In this document: one piece after another, positions 44,886-53,085 of the stretch
Layout: each line of letters starts with the position of its first letter
Numbering within the stretch: the first letter of the stretch is position 1
Assembly: GCA_937868725.1 (NCBI GenBank)
Contig: CALMMQ010000100.1
Span: 1-55,272, forward strand
DNA: 55,272 bases
Origin: an uncultured Pleomorphomonas sp.
GTDB lineage: Bacteria; Pseudomonadota; Alphaproteobacteria; Rhizobiales; Pleomorphomonadaceae
Direction of reading: 5' to 3'
Notes under the pieces: generated by a model
Database searches by the model: none
The model's input: only the letters and a program-made list of their open reading frames with translations
What the model was told of the DNA's origin: nothing
Made by a program: the position numbers and the translations under genes

Positions 44886-47135
44886 CTACTGCAATTGGCG
44901 GGCTAGCGCGACCTGTCCATAGGACAGACCGCCATCATTAGGTGGCAGCCGTCTGGCCATCAGCGGCTTGAGGCCGAGCACGGCGAGGGCGGCGGTGAGA
45001 CCTTCGGCGAGAACGCGGTTCATCATGCAGCCGCCGCCCAGTACCACGGTGGCCGTGCCGGTTCGGCTGGAGCCGTCGGCGGCGAGCGCCGCCAGACCAT
45101 CGATCAGCGTGCCGTGGAACAGCGAGGCGCCGAGCCGGGCATCGGGACGGAAGCGGGCGATGTGGTTGAGGAGCGGCGCAAAGGACAGCACACCGTCCTC
45201 GAGCTTCCAGCCGCCATCGAGCACTTCCGGCCCGTCGACCAGCGCCTCAAGCTCCATGGCGGCCTGACCCTCGTAGTCCTGAACCTCGCGCACGCCCAGG
45301 AGGGCGGCGACGGCATCGAACAGCCGTCCGAGCGAGGTGGTGACCAGTGTCTCGTCGCCGCCGGCGATGCGGCGGGCGAGCGGCGTTGCCAGCGGCGCCT
45401 TGGGAAACAGCGCGGCGGCGAGATTGGCCCGGCCCACCGCCACCAGCGCGCCGACACCCATGCGCCAGGGCTCGCGGGCCGCCTTGTCGCCGCCGGGCAG
45501 CGGCAAGGGCGCGAGGTGTCCGAGGCGATCGACGCGGCCGCCGTCGAGGCGGAGCATTTCGCCGCCCCAGGCGCCGCCGTCGAGGCCGAGACCGTGGCCG
45601 TCGAGCGCCAGCCCGAGTGCCGGACCGGCGAGCCGATGTTCGGCGGCCACGGCGGCAAGGTGGGCCGCGTGATGCTGAACGCGGATGACCGGCAGGCCGA
45701 GGCTTTCGGCGAACTGCGTCGAGCGATAGTCGGGGTGGAGGTCGCAGACCACCGCTTCCGGCCGGACGTCGACGATGGTCATGAGGTGGTCGACCACCTC
45801 GCGAAAGAAGCGCACCGTTTCCGCTGTGTCGAGGTCGCCGATGTGCTGGGAGACGAAGGCCTCGCGGCCGCGCGTCAGCGTCACCGTCGACTTGAGGTGC
45901 GCCCCGACGGCCAGCAGCGGCGGCCCGTCGGCGGGCAGCTCGATCGGCTCGGGCACGAAGCCGCGCGCTCGCCGCAGATAGGACGGCGCGCCGGCGATCA
46001 CCTGGGCGACGCTGTCGTCGGCGCGAACGACGATGGCGCGGTCATGAGTGACGATCAGGTCGGCGATGCCGCCGAGCCGGCGGGCGGCGTCGGCGTCGTC
46101 GATGACGAGGGGTTCACCACCGGGGTTGGCCGAGGTGGCAACCAGAATGGTGTCGTTGGCCGCCCGCCGGTCGTGATGGGCGAAATCATCGCCCCGGAGC
46201 GCGGCGAACAGCAGGTGGTGGACGGGAGCGTAGGCCAGCAGGACGCCGACGCGGCTGAGCCCCGGTGACACCGAGGGCGCCAGCACGCCGGCCCGCGCGG
46301 CCATCAGCACGATGGGACGGGCAACGGCGGCAACGAGGTCGAGCTCGGCCGCGCTCGCTTGGGCCACGGCCGCCACCGAGGCGCGGTTGGCCACCATAAC
46401 GGCGAACGGCTTGTGTTCGCGCGCCTTGCGGCGACGCAAGGCATTGACAGCTGTTTCGTTACGGGCGTCGCAGACGAGATGGAAGCCGCCGATGCCCTTG
46501 AGCGCCACGATACCGCCGGCCCGGATGGTGGCGGCGATGTCGGCGATCGGGTGGCTGAGGCGCGGTCCGCAGACGGGACAGGCCACCGGCTCGGCGTGAA
46601 AGCGCCGGTCGGCAACATCGCCATAGGCGGCGGCACAATCCGGGCACATGGGAAATTCGGCCATCGACGTCTGCCGCCGGTCATAGGGCAGGCGACGGGT
46701 GATGGTGTAGCGCGGGCCGCAATGGGTGCAGTTGACGAAGGAGTAGGCGAAGTAGCGGCTTTCAGGGTCGAACAGCTCGTCGAGGCAGGCCTCGCAGGTG
46801 GCGGCGTCCGGCACGATGCGCGTCACCGTGCGCCCGCCCTCGCTGTCGCGAATGGCAAAGCCCGTTCCCCCCAGAGGCGGCACCTCTTCGACGGCCAGCG
46901 TATCGATGCGAGCAAGCGGCGGCGCCTCGGTCCTGAGGCGGGCGAGAAATTCGGCCGTCCGGCCGCCCTCGATTTCCACCGTGACGCCGTCGGCGCCGTT
47001 GTGGACGAACCCGGCCAGCCGGCAGTCGCTGGCCAGCCGGTGTATGAACGGCCGCATGCCCACCCCTTGCACGGCCCCGTTGAGCTTGAGGCGCAGGCGA
47101 GCCACGGCGTCGGGGGGGAAGGCGGCGTCTTTCAC
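44886..47135 (-). CDS. hypF: carbamoyltransferase HypF
   Basis: A 749-residue enzyme that turns carbamoyl phosphate into the CN precursor carried by HypE. Domains in order: acylphosphatase-like (about 10-95, GVGMRPFIHRLA), two zinc-finger-type CxxC motifs (CEACLDEL with CTHCGP, CPDCAAAYG with CPVCGP, about 105-200), YrdC-like nucleotide-binding (about 205-390, GGIVALKGIGGFHLVCDA) and Kae1/TobZ-like C-terminal domain (HHAAHLAAV and LALDGHGLGLDG). The start is GTG 47135, with GAGGG nine bases upstream overlapping the end of hypB; a GTG at 47105 is a weaker alternative. Confidence 0.95.
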   Translation of the reverse strand: MKDAAFPPDAVARLRLKLNGAVQGVGMRPFIHRLASDCRLAGFVHNGADGVTVEIEGGRTAEFLARLRTEAPPLARIDTLAVEEVPPLGGTGFAIRDSEGGRTVTRIVPDAATCEACLDELFDPESRYFAYSFVNCTHCGPRYTITRRLPYDRRQTSMAEFPMCPDCAAAYGDVADRRFHAEPVACPVCGPRLSHPIADIAATIRAGGIVALKGIGGFHLVCDARNETAVNALRRRKAREHKPFAVMVANRASVAAVAQASAAELDLVAAVARPIVLMAARAGVLAPSVSPGLSRVGVLLAYAPVHHLLFAALRGDDFAHHDRRAANDTILVATSANPGGEPLVIDDADAARRLGGIADLIVTHDRAIVVRADDSVAQVIAGAPSYLRRARGFVPEPIELPADGPPLLAVGAHLKSTVTLTRGREAFVSQHIGDLDTAETVRFFREVVDHLMTIVDVRPEAVVCDLHPDYRSTQFAESLGLPVIRVQHHAAHLAAVAAEHRLAGPALGLALDGHGLGLDGGAWGGEMLRLDGGRVDRLGHLAPLPLPGGDKAAREPWRMGVGALVAVGRANLAAALFPKAPLATPLARRIAGGDETLVTTSLGRLFDAVAALLGVREVQDYEGQAAMELEALVDGPEVLDGGWKLEDGVLSFAPLLNHIARFRPDARLGASLFHGTLIDGLAALAADGSSRTGTATVVLGGGCMMNRVLAEGLTAALAVLGLKPLMARRLPPNDGGLSYGQVALARQLQ

Positions 47136-47140
47136 CTCGT

Positions 47141-48139
47141 TCAGCCCTCGGCAGCAGCCGTGGCGCGCGCCATGGCGGCGCGGGCTTCGATCCAGGCGTA
47201 GAAGGCGGCCATGCCTTCGCCCGTCTCGGCCGACACCACCAGCGTCTGCAGGTGCGGATTGACCTTGAGCGCGGCGGCGAGGCACTTGCCGACGTCGAAC
47301 TTGAGGTGCGGCAGCAGGTCGGACTTGTTGAGCAGCAACAAGTCGGCGACGGCGAACATGTCGGGGTACTTGAGCGGCTTGTCCTCACCCTCGGTCACCG
47401 ACAGCACCACCACCTTGTGGGCTTCGCCGAGGTCGAAGCCGGCCGGGCAGACGAGATTGCCGACGTTCTCGATGAACAGCAGCCCGCCCGGCTGCAGTTC
47501 GAGGGCGGCGACCGCCTGACCGACCATGTCGGCCTCGAGGTGGCAGCCCTTGCCGGTGTTGACCTGCACCGCCCTGGCACCGGCTTCGCGGATGCGGCGG
47601 GCGTCGTTGTCGGTCTGCTGGTCGCCTTCGACCACGGCGATCGGGAAGCGGCTGCCGAGGTCGGCGATGGCGCGGCAGAGCAGGGTGGTCTTGCCCGAAC
47701 CCGGCGACGACATGACGTTCAGCGCCAGTGTGCCGGTGGCGGCGAGGCGCGACCGGTTTTGCCGGGCGAGGTCGTTGTTCTTGGCCAGGATGTCGCGCTC
47801 GACCCGGATTACCCGATCAGCGGCGACGTCGGGCTGGTGCACGGCGCCAAGCGGCGGCGCATCGTGATGATGGTCATGATCGTGGTGGTGATGGTGGTCA
47901 TGATCATGATGGTGATGTTCATGATCATGGTCGTGGCTGTGCCCGTGGGCATGGACGTGCCGGTGGCTGGTCTCACCGTGGGCATGGTCGTGTTCGTGCA
48001 CATGGTCGTGCGGGTGATCGTGATCATGGGGATGGTCGTGATCATGATCGTGGTCGTGGCCGCCGTGGAGTTCCGCCGGCGTCTTGCCGTTGATCCGGTA
48101 GCCGGTGCCACCCGAGCCGCAGCCGCAATCCTTGCACAT
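47141..48139 (-). CDS. hypB: nickel-binding GTPase HypB with long His-rich region
   Basis: A 332-residue nickel-insertion GTPase. It begins with the high-affinity nickel motif CKDCGCGSG. Next comes a His/Asp-rich stretch (about residues 25-95) with 37 His by my count. The GTPase domain follows: P-loop [18 protein letters not shown], and NKSDLL. HypB delivers nickel, with HypA, to the large-subunit precursor. The His-rich part is typical of rhizobial HypB, where it stores nickel, but this one is long. The start overlaps the hypA stop by one base (TGATG). Confidence 0.97.
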   Translation of the reverse strand: MCKDCGCGSGGTGYRINGKTPAELHGGHDHDHDHDHPHDHDHPHDHVHEHDHAHGETSHRHVHAHGHSHDHDHEHHHHDHDHHHHHDHDHHHDAPPLGAVHQPDVAADRVIRVERDILAKNNDLARQNRSRLAATGTLALNVMSSPGSGKTTLLCRAIADLGSRFPIAVVEGDQQTDNDARRIREAGARAVQVNTGKGCHLEADMVGQAVAALELQPGGLLFIENVGNLVCPAGFDLGEAHKVVVLSVTEGEDKPLKYPDMFAVADLLLLNKSDLLPHLKFDVGKCLAAALKVNPHLQTLVVSAETGEGMAAFYAWIEARAAMARATAAAEG

Positions 48140-48480
48140 CACTCCACCTCCAGTTCGCGAACCTTGAGTTCGTCGCCCGCCGTCATCTGCACATGGTGCT
48201 GGCCGCAGTCGGGGCAAGCCCCGAAGCGTTCGGTAAGCGGCACGGTCTTACCACAGTCGAGACACCATCCCGAGCCGGGAATTTGGTCGATGATCAGCTT
48301 TGCACCGTCTGCAATGGTGCCGTTGCTGACGGCCTCGAAACAGAACGCCATCGCTTCCGGCGCCACGTGGCCGAGCACGCCGATCTCCAGCGTCACCGAT
48401 TTGACGCGGTGGAAGCCGTGCTGCCGCGCCTCGTCCTCGATCAGTCCGACCACCCCTTCGCAGAGCGACATCTCATGCAT
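48139..48480 (-). CDS. hypA: hydrogenase nickel incorporation protein HypA
   Basis: A 113-residue metallochaperone. His2 of MHEMSLCEG is the nickel ligand. The zinc site is CLDCGKTV and CPDCGQHH, four Cys. It works with HypB to load nickel into HupL. The start overlaps the end of hupK by a few bases, so hup and hyp genes are one transcription unit. Confidence 0.96.
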   Translation of the reverse strand: MHEMSLCEGVVGLIEDEARQHGFHRVKSVTLEIGVLGHVAPEAMAFCFEAVSNGTIADGAKLIIDQIPGSGWCLDCGKTVPLTERFGACPDCGQHHVQMTAGDELKVRELEVE

Positions 48481-49435
48481 CGGCGCCGTCTCCCTCCTCG
48501 ACCTCGACGGTGACGCAGGGACAGAAGTCCCGCGCCCGTCGCAACACCGCCGCGCGCCGGTCGCCAGCCGGACGCCAGCCGATCAGCGAGCGGATGAACG
48601 GTCCTGCCGGGTGAAAGTTCCACTCCGTCGGGGCCAGCACGCGGGCGTCGATAAGCCGACCGTCGTCGCCGATCCGGACGACATAGTACAGCCGGCCACG
48701 CGGGCTTTCCACCGCGGCAAAGCCGCCGTCGGTTGCCCACCGGCCTGCCGCGTACCAGAGCGGACCATCGGCCGCGGCAAGGGTGTCCAGCGCCATGACG
48801 ATTTCCTGCCAGCGAGCCGCCTCGGTGGCGCCGCTGCCGGCCGCCGACCCGCCGAGCCGGGCGGCCGGGCCGACTTCCGGCTGGCGGTCGGTGATGGTCG
48901 GCAAGCGTTCGAACGCGGTGTCGGCGGCGAGCGCGGCGACCACGGTGGCGTCGTCGGCGGCCGTAAGCGCGTCGACGGCTGCGGCGGCAACGTCGATCGT
49001 CGTGGGCCGCAGCGCGGCGGTGAAGATGGCCGCCGCGCCGTCCTCCATCTGGCCGCTGCGGGCGATGGTCTGCGCCTGGGCGATCGCCGCGCGGGCGCGG
49101 TCGAGCCGGCCGGCGTCGGACTCGGTGCGGTAGAGTTCGCGCAGATGCTCGCCGATGCGCTCGGCGGCGAGGCGGATCGTCCAGGCCCGCCGCTCGTCAG
49201 CCGCTATCGTTTCGTCGCTGGCGGCGGCGGCGGCAAGGCGCAGGGCGGCGGCGTGCGATCGGCCGCAGACGGCGTGCAGCAGGCCGACGGCCTCGATGAC
49301 CGTGCACACGGGACGGCCGACAAACCGGCTGGCCATGGCCAGCGGCCGTTGCGACCGGACATCGGCGCCGACGATGACGTCGGCATCGACGCTGAGGCGT
49401 AGGGTGATGCGACCGGGATCGATGAGCCCACTCAC
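48473..49435 (-). CDS. hupK: hydrogenase expression/formation protein HupK
   Basis: A 320-residue protein, distantly related to the [NiFe] large subunit and thought to act as a scaffold for the Fe(CN)2CO unit before transfer to HupL. Relics of the large-subunit metal site are visible: LLHAVCGRSHAAAL lines up with the [12 protein letters not shown] of HupL but keeps one Cys and the His, and FCPCVTVE stands where DPCLAC would be. The start is GTG 49435, overlapping the hupJ stop by GTGA. Length and place are as in rhizobial hup clusters. Confidence 0.88.
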   Translation of the reverse strand: MSGLIDPGRITLRLSVDADVIVGADVRSQRPLAMASRFVGRPVCTVIEAVGLLHAVCGRSHAAALRLAAAAASDETIAADERRAWTIRLAAERIGEHLRELYRTESDAGRLDRARAAIAQAQTIARSGQMEDGAAAIFTAALRPTTIDVAAAAVDALTAADDATVVAALAADTAFERLPTITDRQPEVGPAARLGGSAAGSGATEAARWQEIVMALDTLAAADGPLWYAAGRWATDGGFAAVESPRGRLYYVVRIGDDGRLIDARVLAPTEWNFHPAGPFIRSLIGWRPAGDRRAAVLRRARDFCPCVTVEVEEGDGADA

Positions 49436-49917
49436 CGCCGGCTCCCACCCAGGCCGAAGCGGAACAGGCTGCGCCGGTCGACCGGCGTGGCCAGCGGTCC
49501 GCTCTCGGCCGGCTTCGGCGGCGTGCACAGTTGATCGAGACAGGCGACCGCCGTCGCCCAGGCCGTTTCGGCGTCGGTGAAATCGTCCATCGGCGAGAAC
49601 AGCGAGGCGGCACCGTAGCGGCCGATGGCCGGCAGCGTGGCGACGACGAGTTCGACCGCTCCGGCCGGCAGATCGAGACTGAGCTTGGCGCCGTCGGCCG
49701 GCAGTTCGACGGTGGCGTCGGGCACGGCGACGACGTTCATGAACCACGGCGTGACCACGACGGCGATCCGCCAGTCACCGCGGCGGCGCACATCGGTCAC
49801 CCGCACGTCGAGCGCCGGATTGTACACCGGCAGGTCGGCCATGCGGCTCGCCGCCTCGCTCCAGGCCGACAGCAGTGCTTGCCCGAGTTCGGCGTCGGCC
49901 AACGGCTCAGCGGTCAT
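49432..49917 (-). CDS. hupJ: [NiFe]-hydrogenase assembly chaperone HupJ (HybE family)
   Basis: A 161-residue protein of the HybE/HupJ family. The conserved core is MADLPVYNPALDV, with VVVTPWFMNVV and FSPMDDFTD. HybE proofreads the twin-arginine-exported small subunit and guides it to the matured large subunit. It overlaps hupI by 11 bases and hupK by four, all on the minus strand. Confidence 0.92.
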   Translation of the reverse strand: MTAEPLADAELGQALLSAWSEAASRMADLPVYNPALDVRVTDVRRRGDWRIAVVVTPWFMNVVAVPDATVELPADGAKLSLDLPAGAVELVVATLPAIGRYGAASLFSPMDDFTDAETAWATAVACLDQLCTPPKPAESGPLATPVDRRSLFRFGLGGSRR

Positions 49918-50092
49918 CGCCCAGCCTCAGATACTTGCTCTTCGGTCCGTCGCACACCGGGCAGCGCCAGTCCGCGTCGAGGGCGGGAAACGGCGTGCCG
50001 GGGGGCACCTGCGCCACTTCGTCGCCCTCGGCCGGGTCGTAGACGTGCCAGCACACGCCGCATTCATAACGCGCCGACGCCGTCTCGCTCAT
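49907..50092 (-). CDS. hupI: rubredoxin HupI
   Basis: A 61-residue rubredoxin. The iron is bound by four Cys in YECGVCWHVYD and WRCPVCDGPKS. Hydrogenase-linked rubredoxins are needed for oxidase-coupled or micro-oxic maturation of the small subunit. The ATG overlaps the hupH stop by four bases and its end overlaps hupJ. It is among the smallest genes in the cluster. Confidence 0.95.
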   Translation of the reverse strand: MSETASARYECGVCWHVYDPAEGDEVAQVPPGTPFPALDADWRCPVCDGPKSKYLRLGDDR

Positions 50093-50955
50093 TTGAAATA
50101 GGCCTCCTCGATTTCCCGGAGGCGCACGGCGGCGTCGCGGAAATCCTCTTCGGCGGCGATCACCACCGTCGGCACGTCGCCGACCTCGATGGTGTCGAGC
50201 AGGATGGCATCGGCAACGTTGAAGAACTGCACCGACCAGACATTGCGCACGGCCGTCGCCTGGACGGCGCAGGTGCCGTAGCCGCGCGAGACGAGGCGAA
50301 CCGGGCCGGTGCCCAGCGTCTCGGCCAGGAAGACGAGATCATCCGGCGACATCGGCAGCAGGCTGAGGGAGATGACGTGGTTGGCCGCGCCTTCGACGTG
50401 GCTGGCGGCGCGGCCGGCGATCTCGGTCAGCACCGGCAGCACGTTCATGGCCCCGGCCGGCGGCGTGCCGATCGCAAACGACGGCGTCGTCATGGCAGCG
50501 GCGCGGCGCACCGCCTGCGGCACGGCCGACACCTCGGCATAATCGGCGACGAGGCGGTTGTCGGCGTCGGTGAAGCGGACGCGCCAGAGGCCAGCGAACA
50601 CACTCTCCTGAACATGGGCGACGACACCGTCGGGCAGCGCCACCGTGGCCGCCACCTCGCCCTCGCCGAGGAGTTCGTCCATGAGCCGCAGTTCTTCGGC
50701 CCCGAGCGCCTGGCCCAGGTCGAACAGGATGCCGGGGGCGTTCGCCGTCTGGCGGTCGAGCGCCTCGGCGATGGCCGGCAGCAGCCGGGCGACGCCGGGG
50801 CAGCGGGCGATCAGCGTGGCGGCGTCGGAAGTGGCAAGAAAGGTGAGGGCGCCGGTGCCGGTGTGGCGACTGCCGCTCTCCTCGTCGCGGCCGATCGGCA
50901 GCAGGGAAAGCGGCGTGTCCTCGCCCTCGGGAACGGTCCAGAATCCGGCTTTCAT
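50089..50955 (-). CDS. hupH: hydrogenase expression/formation protein HupH
   Basis: A 288-residue HupH/HyaF-family accessory protein. Conserved regions are FLATSDAATLIARCPGV, ILFDLGQALGAEELRLMDELLGEGEV and WSVQFFNVADAILLDTIEVGDVP. It is needed for maturation of the small subunit or stabilisation under oxygen; the exact step is unclear. The start overlaps hupG by one base (TGATG), and the end overlaps hupI. Confidence 0.93.
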   Translation of the reverse strand: MKAGFWTVPEGEDTPLSLLPIGRDEESGSRHTGTGALTFLATSDAATLIARCPGVARLLPAIAEALDRQTANAPGILFDLGQALGAEELRLMDELLGEGEVAATVALPDGVVAHVQESVFAGLWRVRFTDADNRLVADYAEVSAVPQAVRRAAAMTTPSFAIGTPPAGAMNVLPVLTEIAGRAASHVEGAANHVISLSLLPMSPDDLVFLAETLGTGPVRLVSRGYGTCAVQATAVRNVWSVQFFNVADAILLDTIEVGDVPTVVIAAEEDFRDAAVRLREIEEAYFK

Positions 50956-51398
50956 CAGTTGGCTTCCCCGCTGGAATGGGTGAACTCGACGCGCGGTCGG
51001 TCGGCGACGTCGAGTGCCGGCGCATCGGCGGCGAGCGCGGCGGCTATGGTCTCGAGATAGTCCGACCAATCGCGGATGCGCGGCATGACGGCAACGACGT
51101 CGGCCCCGCGTGTGGCGACCAGCGTCGGCAGCACCTTGACGCCGAAGCGCGCCTTGAGATCGGCTTCCGCCTCGCGGGCCACCACGGCGGCGCGCAACCG
51201 GCCGGGGAAGGCGGCAAGCAACTCCGGCAGCACCACGGCCACGTCGCCGCTGTCGGCGCGCTCGGCCGGGTCGCCGGTGAAGAACAGCAGCGCGTGCCGG
51301 CTTTCCCCTTCGGCCGGCGTCAGGAAGGCCTCCAGCGAGGCGGCGCTGACAGTTGGCAGGCCGTACCGGTTGGACAGGGCGGCGATCAATGCGGACAT
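50955..51398 (-). CDS. hupG: hydrogenase accessory protein HupG (HyaE family)
   Basis: A 147-residue thioredoxin-fold protein of the HupG/HyaE family. The redox-active CxxC of thioredoxins is absent: the relevant loop is FTGDPAERADSGD. In relatives it binds the twin-arginine signal of the small subunit as a chaperone. FGVKVLPTLVATRG is the typical cis-Pro region. It is 44 bases after hupF and overlaps hupH. Confidence 0.9.
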   Translation of the reverse strand: MSALIAALSNRYGLPTVSAASLEAFLTPAEGESRHALLFFTGDPAERADSGDVAVVLPELLAAFPGRLRAAVVAREAEADLKARFGVKVLPTLVATRGADVVAVMPRIRDWSDYLETIAAALAADAPALDVADRPRVEFTHSSGEAN

Positions 51399-51442
51399 GG
51401 GCGTGAAACTTTCCTGTTGCGCCAGATGGGCGCGGCCGTGCC

Positions 51443-51736
51443 CTACTTGCGCAGGTGCTCCGGCAGTTCGGGTTCGCGATCGACGAGATCGGCGAACAGG
51501 TGCTCGAACGATTGGCCGGACATCGCCGCCGCCAGACCGTCAATGGCCCGGTCGATGGCCGCCGCTTCTGCCGGATCGAGCACGCGCACGGCGCTGTCGA
51601 TGTGGACGAGCACATGCGCACCCACTGCCTGCTGGCCGACCAGCAACGTCGAAACGCGCCGCTGTTCGCTTCCCCGTTGGCACAGCGCCGAAAAGGCATC
51701 GGCTTCGACGACCGTCATGGGCAGTCCGAGACACAT
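51443..51736 (-). CDS. hupF: HypC-type chaperone HupF
   Basis: A 97-residue paralogue of HypC that begins MCLGLPMTVVE, with Cys2 conserved, and carries a C-terminal extension of about 20 residues rich in acidic side chains. In rhizobia HupF is a chaperone of HupL with a role in protecting it under oxygen. The start at 51736 follows GAGG. It is nine bases after the hupD stop. Confidence 0.92.
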   Translation of the reverse strand: MCLGLPMTVVEADAFSALCQRGSEQRRVSTLLVGQQAVGAHVLVHIDSAVRVLDPAEAAAIDRAIDGLAAAMSGQSFEHLFADLVDREPELPEHLRK

Positions 51737-51744
51737 GGCAGACC

Positions 51745-52323
51745 TCAATGCACCGTGACGGCCGGCCGTTCGTAGGAGGCGCGGTCGATGTCGTTGCCGA
51801 GCAGCCCCTCATCGAGCGGTTCCTGCCGCGGCCGGACCTTGACGCCCCAACGGGCCAGCACGTCGACGGCCGCCTCGATGGCCGATGGCATGGCGGCGGC
51901 GACCGGCGCGGTCAACGGGCCGCCCCAGTCCTCAAGGTCGAGCGGCTGACAGCCGATCAGGGCCAGACGCTTGGGGTAGGACCCCATGAAGTCGGCCGCC
52001 GACAGCACTTCCTGGAAGCCGGTCTGATGCAGGCTCATCTTCTTGGCACCGGTGAATTTCGGCACCTCGTCGTTCTCGACGAGCTTGAGCGTCCCCGGTT
52101 CGAGGCCGTAGTCGATGGCATCGAACACCAAGAGGTAGTCGGCCTCGGCCACGGTGTTGACGAGATAGAGTCCCTGCGTGCCGCCGTCGAGGATGGTGAC
52201 GCCGGCGGGGACTTCGCACAGGCGGTGGAAGGCTTCCACCGCCCGCACGCCGAAGCCCTCGTCGGCCCACAGGATGTTGCCGATGCCGAGCACGAGGATA
52301 CGCAACGGTTCAACCGCCATCAT
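51745..52323 (-). CDS. hupD: hydrogenase maturation endopeptidase HupD
   Basis: A 192-residue nickel-dependent endopeptidase of the HybD/HyaD family. The three metal-binding residues are visible in GNILWADEGFG (Glu), FDAIDYG (Asp) and SLHQTGFQE (His). It cuts the C-terminal tail of the HupL precursor after nickel insertion, which locks the active site. ATG 52323 overlaps the hupC stop by one base; a second ATG directly follows. Confidence 0.95.
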   Translation of the reverse strand: MMAVEPLRILVLGIGNILWADEGFGVRAVEAFHRLCEVPAGVTILDGGTQGLYLVNTVAEADYLLVFDAIDYGLEPGTLKLVENDEVPKFTGAKKMSLHQTGFQEVLSAADFMGSYPKRLALIGCQPLDLEDWGGPLTAPVAAAMPSAIEAAVDVLARWGVKVRPRQEPLDEGLLGNDIDRASYERPAVTVH

Positions 52324-53054
52324 CAACCCTCGCGCTCGTCGCGGAACTGCCGCTCGCCGGAGATCATGGTCGAGATCATGGTCTGACGGCTCATGATGTC
52401 CTCGCGCACGGCGGCGTAGATGTGGATGAAAGCGAAGATGACGATCACCCACATGCCCAGATGATGGATGGTGTGTACGTCCATCGAGTTCGGCCAGATG
52501 GCGAAAACCCAGCCGAACGCCTTGGCCCACAGGCTGTCCCGCCCGGCGCCTTCGGAATAGAGCGCCCCGCCGGTGATGATCATGCCGAGATTGAACAGCG
52601 TGAACATCAGGAACATGGCGGTATGGGCCAGCGGGTTGTGACCGATGTACTTGTACGGTTCGTGTTCGAGGAACAGGTACCAGCGCAGTTCACGCTTGAC
52701 GCCACGCCACCACTTCGGATCCCAGACCGGCAGGTAGAAGATCTGACGCGAATACTTGTTGCCCCAGAACGACCAGAGAATGCGGGCCAGGAAGGCGACG
52801 GCCAGCACCTGGCCGGCGGCGAAATGGGCGAAGCGGATGTAGCCGAACACGAAACTGTCCGACGCCTCACCCGGCATGGAAGGTAGTGGCGAGCCGATCA
52901 GGTAGCCGGTCACCGCCAGAATGGTGATGCAGAGGGCGTTGCCCCAGTGCCAGAGGCGCACCGGTGCTTCGTAGACGTAGATGGACGGTCCGGAGATGAT
53001 GACATCGTCGGTGGCGTCCATCACGCCAGTCAGCATCTGTGAATCCTTGGACAT
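52323..53054 (-). CDS. hupC: Ni/Fe-hydrogenase b-type cytochrome HupC
   Basis: A 243-residue integral membrane protein with four main helices that bind two b-type haems. His residues for the haems lie in VRLWHWGNALCI, RFAHFAAGQVL and HTIHHLGMWVIVIFAFIHIY. It takes electrons from HupSL on the periplasmic side to the quinone pool. ATG 53054 follows AAGGAGG at ideal spacing. It is 31 bases after hupL. Confidence 0.96.
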   Translation of the reverse strand: MSKDSQMLTGVMDATDDVIISGPSIYVYEAPVRLWHWGNALCITILAVTGYLIGSPLPSMPGEASDSFVFGYIRFAHFAAGQVLAVAFLARILWSFWGNKYSRQIFYLPVWDPKWWRGVKRELRWYLFLEHEPYKYIGHNPLAHTAMFLMFTLFNLGMIITGGALYSEGAGRDSLWAKAFGWVFAIWPNSMDVHTIHHLGMWVIVIFAFIHIYAAVREDIMSRQTMISTMISGERQFRDEREG

Positions 53055-53085
53055 GGCGGGCCTCCTTGACTCCGGCGGACGCCGG

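Noticed and set aside
47850-48075. Repetitive DNA resembling a tandem or CRISPR-like array
   Set aside because: The repeat unit is a short degenerate CAT/GAC codon pattern that encodes the HypB His-rich region; there are no spacers of equal length.
47252-49402. 716-codon open frame on the plus strand over hypB, hypA and hupK
   Set aside because: Shadow of three well-recognised genes; the hydrophobic run is the reverse reading of the HypB His-rich repeat.
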